NCBI GenBank assembly: GCA_006386115.1
Contig: VFIW01000002.1
Span: forward strand, 1,054,001 to 1,118,000
Reading direction: 5' to 3'
From: Globisporangium splendens
Lineage: Eukaryota > Oomycota > Peronosporomycetes > Pythiales > Pythiaceae
Length of the DNA: 64,000 bases
The position numbers and the translations under genes were made by a program. Under the pieces are notes generated by a model. That model saw only the letters and a list, made by a program, of their open reading frames with translations, was not told the DNA's origin and ran no database searches. Position 1 is the stretch's first letter. The number at the start of each line of letters is the position of its first letter. Shown in pieces: positions 58,392-64,000 of this stretch.

Positions 58392-59237
58392 TCACGTCAC
58401 CAGCGGTGTGGACGTCGTCATGTACTGATTGACGGTGGAGAGCGCAGCGTCGCCTTCCTCCAGCGAGCCTTGCTTCCGGATCGAGAAGTCGTTCGCGACG
58501 CGCACCTTGAACCACTTGCCCTCCTTCGCGAGCCACTGCGACCACCGGTCCAGCTTCTTGGCCACGTAGAGACGCAGCAGCAAGAAGTACGCGACCGAGA
58601 ACACGACACCGTTGGCGCTGCCGATGCCCACTTGCAAGGACGTGTGATCACCCAGGTACACGCGGCTGTAGGGGACTGGCACAAACAGCAGCAGGCTCCC
58701 AATGATCACGAGCGCCTTCTTGCGGAGCAACCACGGTCTCCCGACACCCAGGAGCGTCTCCAGGAGAATCCAGAGACAGAGACCGATGGCGTTGGTCGCG
58801 TGGCCCGAGGGCATGCCCTTGCTTGCGACACAGGATCCGCAGGGTCGCGAACACTCGGCGCAGTCGCCGAGGCTCTTGACGAGGATCACGGCGTTGATGA
58901 CCGCGACGATCGGGATGAAGAGGAATGCCCAGATGCGCGTCCACGTGCGGCGATGCAGCAGGATGTCGAGCGCGAGCGCGATGGGCACCAGGTACGGCAC
59001 CATGCCGTAGAACGAGAACACGACGTCCCAGAAGCCCACGCTCTCCGTGGGCACGCTGATGCTGAAGAAGCCCTTGGTGAAGAAGCTTGTGCTGCACGGG
59101 CCGCGCGCACACCGGTACGAGTCGTCGCCGCACGCGCTGCAGCACTCTTCGAAGGACGCGCACCGCGCAGCAGCTGCCATGTGGGGCACCGCCAGCGCCA
59201 CGGCGCCTGCCAGTGCGAGCCACGAGGTCTTGGTCAT
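58392..59237 (-). CDS. PAP2-superfamily phosphatase, secreted/membrane, copy B
   Basis: Single exon, 281 residues from ATG 59237. Same plan as copy A: signal peptide (SWLALAGAVALAVPHMAAA), the same Cys framework (FEECCSACGDDSYRCARGPC), FWDVVFSFYGMVPYLVPIAL, GMPSGHATNAIGL and YSRVYLGDHTSLQVGIGSAN. The segment before the first Arg-Pro contains a Lys (KSLGDCAECSRPCGS) lacking in copy A. The C-terminal tails differ most. A (TC)9 tract lies directly before the start codon. Confidence 0.87.
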   Translation of the reverse strand: MTKTSWLALAGAVALAVPHMAAAARCASFEECCSACGDDSYRCARGPCSTSFFTKGFFSISVPTESVGFWDVVFSFYGMVPYLVPIALALDILLHRRTWTRIWAFLFIPIVAVINAVILVKSLGDCAECSRPCGSCVASKGMPSGHATNAIGLCLWILLETLLGVGRPWLLRKKALVIIGSLLLFVPVPYSRVYLGDHTSLQVGIGSANGVVFSVAYFLLLRLYVAKKLDRWSQWLAKEGKWFKVRVANDFSIRKQGSLEEGDAALSTVNQYMTTSTPLVT

Positions 59238-59807
59238 GGAGAGAGAGAGAGAGAGAACTTGACGAAGGCGAAGTGGCGGTGGTAAAATGACCAATAGTCC
59301 CATGCAACGAAGTGCATGAGCATCATCATCGTTAGGGCAAAACACAAAATCGGAATCCCAGTCGAACCGACGCTTTTTCCATTTTCAAAACAACGATTGG
59401 ATGAAACCCGAAGTTGAATCTTGCATTGATTGGTTAAAATGTATTTTACGGCTGAGGATTGGATGAAAATGGAAATGAATAGACATGCGGAAAACGAAAG
59501 TTGCCATTCCAAACTGGAGGATGTGCATTTCGCTTCTTTGCCGTCATACTCAATGAGACGCCACGCTCCAGTAACACACGCCTGTTGGCCATCGTCATAT
59601 GCGCAAGAACGGCCACGATTCAGTGTGTGTACTTGCGTGTGGTGGTGCTGTGGCTGTTGTGGTTCTAATGTTGCTGGTGTGATGCCATCCGTTTCAGACC
59701 AAGCGGCTTTGGTTGTTGAAGCCACTTGAACGGACGCATCGCTGGCAACGATAGCATTTGCTGCAGTTATCGCGCACAGGTACCCTATCACGTCATAGAC
59801 AGCGGCC
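59238..59807. other. divergent promoter, PAP2 copy B / FBF1-like gene
   Basis: 570 bp, no gene recognised. (GA)9 at 59239-59256 abuts the PAP2 start. ATTGG boxes lie at 59395, 59430 and 59457, 27-35 bp apart, like the CCAAT arrays elsewhere. Confidence 0.45.
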
Positions 59808-62800
59808 ATGTCGCTTGGCGGTCTGATCCCGATCGCAGGTGCCGGTGGCGGCGGTGGGGCAGACAACGCGAAGAAATCCAATGACCTCACGAGCGGTCTG
59901 ATCTCAATCGGGGGTCAAAAAGGCGGCGGCACTGGGGATATCGACATGTCGGACTTGGATGTCGACGATCTGCTGGCCGAGGGGAACACGACTCCAAGCT
60001 CGTCCAAGAAGAAAAGCGGCAAAAACTCGTCTTCTTCCCCGCAGAAGGACTCCAAGAAGAAGAAAAGCAGCAAGTCCAAGGACAAAGACAGCAAGAAGAA
60101 GGAAAAGGTGCGAGCGTTTCCAGCCATTCTGCCTACGATGGGAATGAGCTCATGCCCCCTGGATGCTTGTCTAGGGTCCACTTTGCGACGGATTCACTCT
60201 TTTACTGTCTTTTTGTCACTTTGTCTTTAGAAAAAGGACGACTCGATCGCCGCATTCGACGAGATCTCGGACCGTTTCGATGACGACGAAAAAGGATGGT
60301 CGAGCAAGACCAAGGACACTGCGAAAAGCAGCAGATGGGACGACGATTCGTCCGACTTGGCTGCTGCCGCGTCTGCTGGTGGCGAGAAGAAAATGGGCAA
60401 TTTGAACGCCGAGTTTGCGAAAATGCTCGGTCTCGAAGATGATTTCGCGGTGGTGAGTGGAGGTGACGGGCAGATAGATGAGGGTATCACACCATTTGGT
60501 GACGGCAATGACCGGTCGGCGGACAACTCGGTGGAGGATACGTTTAGCTACACACCACGCATGCGTGGGGGCAATGACGACAAGAAACGTGGAGATGATG
60601 GAGGAGGAGCCTTTTCTAATGATATTCGTGATGGGACCACAAAGACACACAGTGATCCGTTTGGTGCTGCGAGTTCGACTGCTGCTAGTGGTAGTGAAGA
60701 ACCTGACACTGTTGGTGGGCTCAGTGCTTCGTTTTCGCCCAAGACGACGCCACCAAAACGGACACGAACGAGGACTATTCGTCGCTGTCGTTCCTCTCGT
60801 CGACAACGGAGAGACGAGGTGGGCGAGGAGGCCGTCGCGGAGCAGCATCAAATGCCAGTACAATTGAAGACCCATTTGCATCTGTTGGATCAGGGCGTGG
60901 CAGAGGAGGACACAAACCCGATTTGGATTCATTGTTCGGTGGTGACGCCTCTCGCAAAATGGATGACCTGTTCTCCTCGAAAACAGACGAGTCACCCACG
61001 CTCGAACGCACGCGGCGTGCAGTCCCAGAAAGCGAGGAACCAACAGGAAAAGACAAAGAAAAGGATTCGTTGGCAACAAGGAAAACGATCTCGTCGACAC
61101 CTGATCTCTCAAAGGCGAAAGACGATTTGCTCTCGGAATTGTTTCCGTCCGAACCACCAGTACGCGACAGAAGCACTAAGGAAGAGCAAAGTCCAAAACA
61201 GGAGCCAACACTTTCTTTAGGAAGTGCAAAAGATGATTTGCTCGCCGAACTTTTTCCTGCGGACCCACCACCAAAGCAGCAGCAGCCACGACAAATCGAG
61301 GGTTTCCGACGCGATGGCGTCGATGAGGAAAAGAAGAGTGAACCGTATAGCACGCAACAAGGTGATTTGCTTGCTGAGCTTTTCCCTGCCGATAAAGCCA
61401 AATCGAGAGTCTCATTTGACGATCAACGCGAAGACGAGAAGAAGTCCAAAGCGGTCGAAGATGCAAGCAAGAAGGATCTACGTGATGAAGAGGAATCCAC
61501 GTTTCTTTCCGAAAAACGGAGGGAAACGCGAGATAGAGACACCATCACGCCGCCAAAGTTGCAGCCGAGACCTGTCGAGCGACAACCCCAGAAAACCGCC
61601 ACGCTGGGTGACATTTCGAGTGCGAAAGAGAGTCTTTTGATGGACTTGTTCCCCGATATGCCGCCGCAGAAACCACGCGAAGGACGTCGAGGCAGTCGTA
61701 GCAGCACTCCATCGACATCGCCTGTCAAGGAAGCTTCGCCAACAGAAGTACGAGAGGCAGGAAGCTCCTATTCGCCTGCTCGAGCAGCATCGTCTTCACC
61801 GCAGAAATCACCGCAACGAGTGGATGAACAAAGTCCAAGGCGATCCGCTGCCACCACGACCAATCTCAGTAAAGATCAGCTCCGGCTCGAGGCGCAAGTT
61901 TCACCAGGGAGAGCCAAAACACTGGCGTCGCCGTCGGCAAGCAGCATCAAAGGAGCAGACTTTGAGCAGTCCAAGGGTAGTTTACTGGAAGAACTGTTCT
62001 CGCCACCGTCTCCTGGTAACGAGCAAACTCGCCGAAATTCCTATTCGCAGTCGTTTGAGGATGAGAAGAGTGATGTCGTGGAGGACGAGCATTCCCCACG
62101 TCGACGTCGCTCTTCGTTGGCCGCAAACGTGTCGTCTCCATCGAAGTCTTCATCTCCAGAGAAACGAAGTGACGAGCATCCAGCGCGCGCATCATCTTCG
62201 AGTACTAGTCCTCTGCTGCAAGAAGCGGACAATTCATGCTCGACAAAGGATCCCAGTGGTCATGGCGAGGCTGCTTCTATTGTTCAGCGTGAAACGAAGG
62301 TGGTACCAACGACGTTCGCACAATCCCCAGCTCAAGACCCACAAGTGTCTGGTGCAATCCTCGCAAGTGCACTGAAAGCTCGCGAAGATGAACTTCTTGC
62401 AGAGGCAGACGCCGCGAAAGCCATGCTGGCAGCGACACATGCGAGTGAAATTGCTCAGCTTAATGAGCTCATAAACTCACTCACGCAGCAGCTCAGCAAC
62501 GAAAAAGCGAAAAATCTGACATTGAGTTGTGAACATGACCACCAACTTGTAAAACTCAAAATTTTGGAGCAGAAAACCCAGGCGTTCATGCAGCAAATCA
62601 CAGGTCTGCAATCCGAGAAGCAGCAGCTGCAGCAGGAGCTCAGTTTGGTGCAGGCTCAGCATGCGCTTTGTGCGAACCAGAGCGCTCTTTTCCAAGCCGA
62701 ACGGACCGGGTTCATGAACCAATTGAAGAACTTGGAAGACCAAAATCGGCAATTGGTGCACCAATTCACACAAGAGAGGCAAGACCATCAAGCTGCTATG

Positions 62801-63979
62801 CTCAAATTCACGAGTTTCCAGCAGGAGAAGGAGCAAGAAGCGCAATTACAGAAACAAAAAGAGTCGCGTCAGATGGGGAAACTGTTCCAGCAGCTACAGA
62901 CGTCACTCGTGAGTCTCAAGATGCTACAGGAGCAAGTAGCCGAGAAAGAAACCACCAAGCACGAGATGGAAAACGAATCCCGGATGCGCATGATCACATC
63001 GCTGGAGACCAGTTCACGGCGAAATGCGCGGCAAACCGAAGAAGAATGCACCCAACTGTCGAGTTTGCTGAACTCGCTGGAGACCACGTTGCATCACTAC
63101 CGCCAAGAACACTTGGAAGAGAAGGAGCGACTGTAGCAAGAGCAAATGCGGTTGAATGTACTGGCGATGCATTTCCAAGCACAGACGATGGTCATGCACG
63201 AAAAAGCCGACACCAACACGCAAATGCTCGCGCAATACTTCACAAGCTCGATGCAGGATGTGCGTGCAGCGGAATCGCGCCTCGCTGTGCGGCGGCAGAC
63301 TCTCGAAGACGAAGAGAAGCAGTTGTACGATGAGCGCACCAAGTTTGCTGTCTATCGTGAAGAGTTTTTACAGCAACAGACTCGTGAGACGAACAAATTG
63401 TACGCTGAGCGTGTCCAACTGGACGCGAAATGGAAAGAGTTGGCGCAGGAGCGCGAGGATCTAGAGGACATGGTCGCAGCGCACGAAGACGAGTTTCAAT
63501 TTCTCCAGCAGCAGAAGCGCGAACAGGACGACGAGAAAGAGAATGTGGAGTATCATGCGCGTCAAATCGCCGAGGTGGCTGCAAAAGTGGAGCTTCTCAC
63601 GCAGCAAATGGTCGCACGCGAAGAAGAACTGGCAAAAGCGCATCAGGAGATGGATACGTGGGAACGGGAAGCAACAGCGTCAACGATACAAGACAGCAAC
63701 AACGACATCGGACAGGTCCGCAACCGGAGCATCGTCTTCTATTTCCAGCGCAAATGCCCAGCGGCAGCAATTTCCTACAGCTTCTACTACTTTCCGGCAG
63801 CCGCCACCTCCGCCACCGCAACGAACCTCGGTGACTGGGAAGTCCATAGTGTCAATCGATCTATGACATCAAGTAGGAGGGGAGAACAAACCAATCTACT
63901 ATCAATCCCGTCCAACCTGAGTTCTTCCGTAGCCGCAGCAAGACGATCCGTGACGGCGCCAAAGCGCGGAGGAAAGTGA
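59808..63979 (+). pseudogene. FBF1-like (transition-fibre) coiled-coil gene with frameshifts and an in-frame stop
   Basis: Exon 1 59808-60107 and exon 2 from 60231. The N-terminal half is disordered with Asp-Asp-Leu-Leu motifs (SDLDVDDLLAEG, KPDLDSLFGGDAS) and five repeats like SAKDDLLAELFPADPP. The C-terminal half (62330-63700) is a long coiled coil (LKAREDELLAEADAAKAML through EEELAKAHQEMDTWERE). This plan, a DDLL-rich N-terminus and long C-terminal coiled coil, recalls FBF1, a distal-appendage protein of the ciliary base. Disruptions: a frame switch (frame of 60231 to the -1 frame) between about 60707 and 60760; TAG at 63134-63136 in the coiled coil (CTG TAG CAA) with the same frame open for 280 codons after it; a further frame change near 63680-63725, where a Pro-rich tail continues in another frame. 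Probably a pseudogene in this strain. Confidence 0.65.
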
Positions 63980-64000
63980 CAGTGGCTTCAAGGCGTCTAC

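Noticed and set aside
56967..59285. Long plus-strand frames over both PAP2 genes
   Set aside because: They mirror the paralogous PAP2 exons and so look conserved, but conservation is inherited from the sense strand.
60707..60760. Programmed -1 frameshift in the FBF1-like gene
   Set aside because: No X_XXY_YYZ heptamer in the zero frame in this interval (the nearest is CCA AAA CGG), and the gene carries other lesions.
39050..63979. Alternative nuclear genetic code explaining TAG/TGA inside genes
   Set aside because: Intact neighbours end with TAG (uL15m, GET1, LYR-like), TGA (Dad2, ARF) and TAA, so all three are real stops.

Overview
The window reads as nuclear DNA of an oomycete (Stramenopiles). 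It is compact and gene-dense. Genes carry short GT-AG introns of roughly 50-150 bp, or none. Several genes fit an oomycete: a folate/biopterin-type transporter, a GARP/SHLQKYR-type Myb factor, a P2 stalk protein ending in a Met-Asp-Met-Phe-Gly-rich tail, and DASH-like kinetochore proteins next to ordinary eukaryotic housekeeping genes. I cannot name the species. No rRNA, CRISPR array or intact transposon was seen, and no tRNA was recognised by eye. TAA, TAG and TGA all end otherwise intact genes, so the nuclear code is standard.

Layout. 0-6.3 kb: mitochondrial uL15 (5' cut by the window edge), a complex I NDUFB8-like subunit, mitochondrial ClpP, ZNHIT3 and phosphomannose isomerase. 6.5-8.8 kb: a NEK kinase. 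10.4-12.6 kb: complex I NDUFS5, a LYR-like/zinc-ribbon protein and an inner-membrane peptidase (IMP2-like). 13.5-15.6 kb: a GARP-Myb factor. 15.6-18.4 kb: a gene-poor stretch leading to a truncated WDR54-like gene. 19.2-29.1 kb: TRAPPC9/Trs120, DDX41, an ARF-family GTPase and a CANT1-type apyrase. 29.6-38.8 kb: DAD2, a DHHC acyltransferase with a frame break, P2, GET1/WRB, TBCB, mitochondrial uS17, a membrane-anchored CS-like protein and a CCDC24-like protein. 39.0-48.6 kb: an ELMO-domain gene with two in-frame stops, IMP1, SmF, TTC4/Cns1 and ZNHIT6/Bcd1. 48.6-54.3 kb: a folate/biopterin transporter, a decayed PSMD5-like gene, a membrane-protein fragment and a second DASH-like small protein. 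54.5-64 kb: an orphan coiled-coil protein, an orphan Tudor-like protein, a tandem pair of PAP2 phosphatases and an FBF1-like gene carrying a stop and frame breaks.

Functional themes. Mitochondrial upkeep is prominent: two mitoribosomal proteins, two complex I subunits, ClpP, IMP1 and an IMP2-like protein, and a LYR-type factor. RNP assembly and splicing are represented by ZNHIT3, ZNHIT6, DDX41 and SmF. Membrane traffic and insertion are represented by TRAPPC9, an ARF GTPase, GET1 and a DHHC enzyme.

The most striking pattern is selective decay. Housekeeping frames are clean, including a single 1577-codon exon. FBF1-like, ELMOD3-like and WDR54-like genes, whose animal relatives are linked to cilia or have a ciliary-type distribution, carry stops, frameshifts or truncation. 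One reading is a lineage losing flagellate zoospores. Separately, the DHHC gene changes frame exactly at an A_AAA_AAC heptamer, the canonical -1 ribosomal slippery sequence. Exon boundaries below were placed by eye from splice consensus and protein-family continuity.
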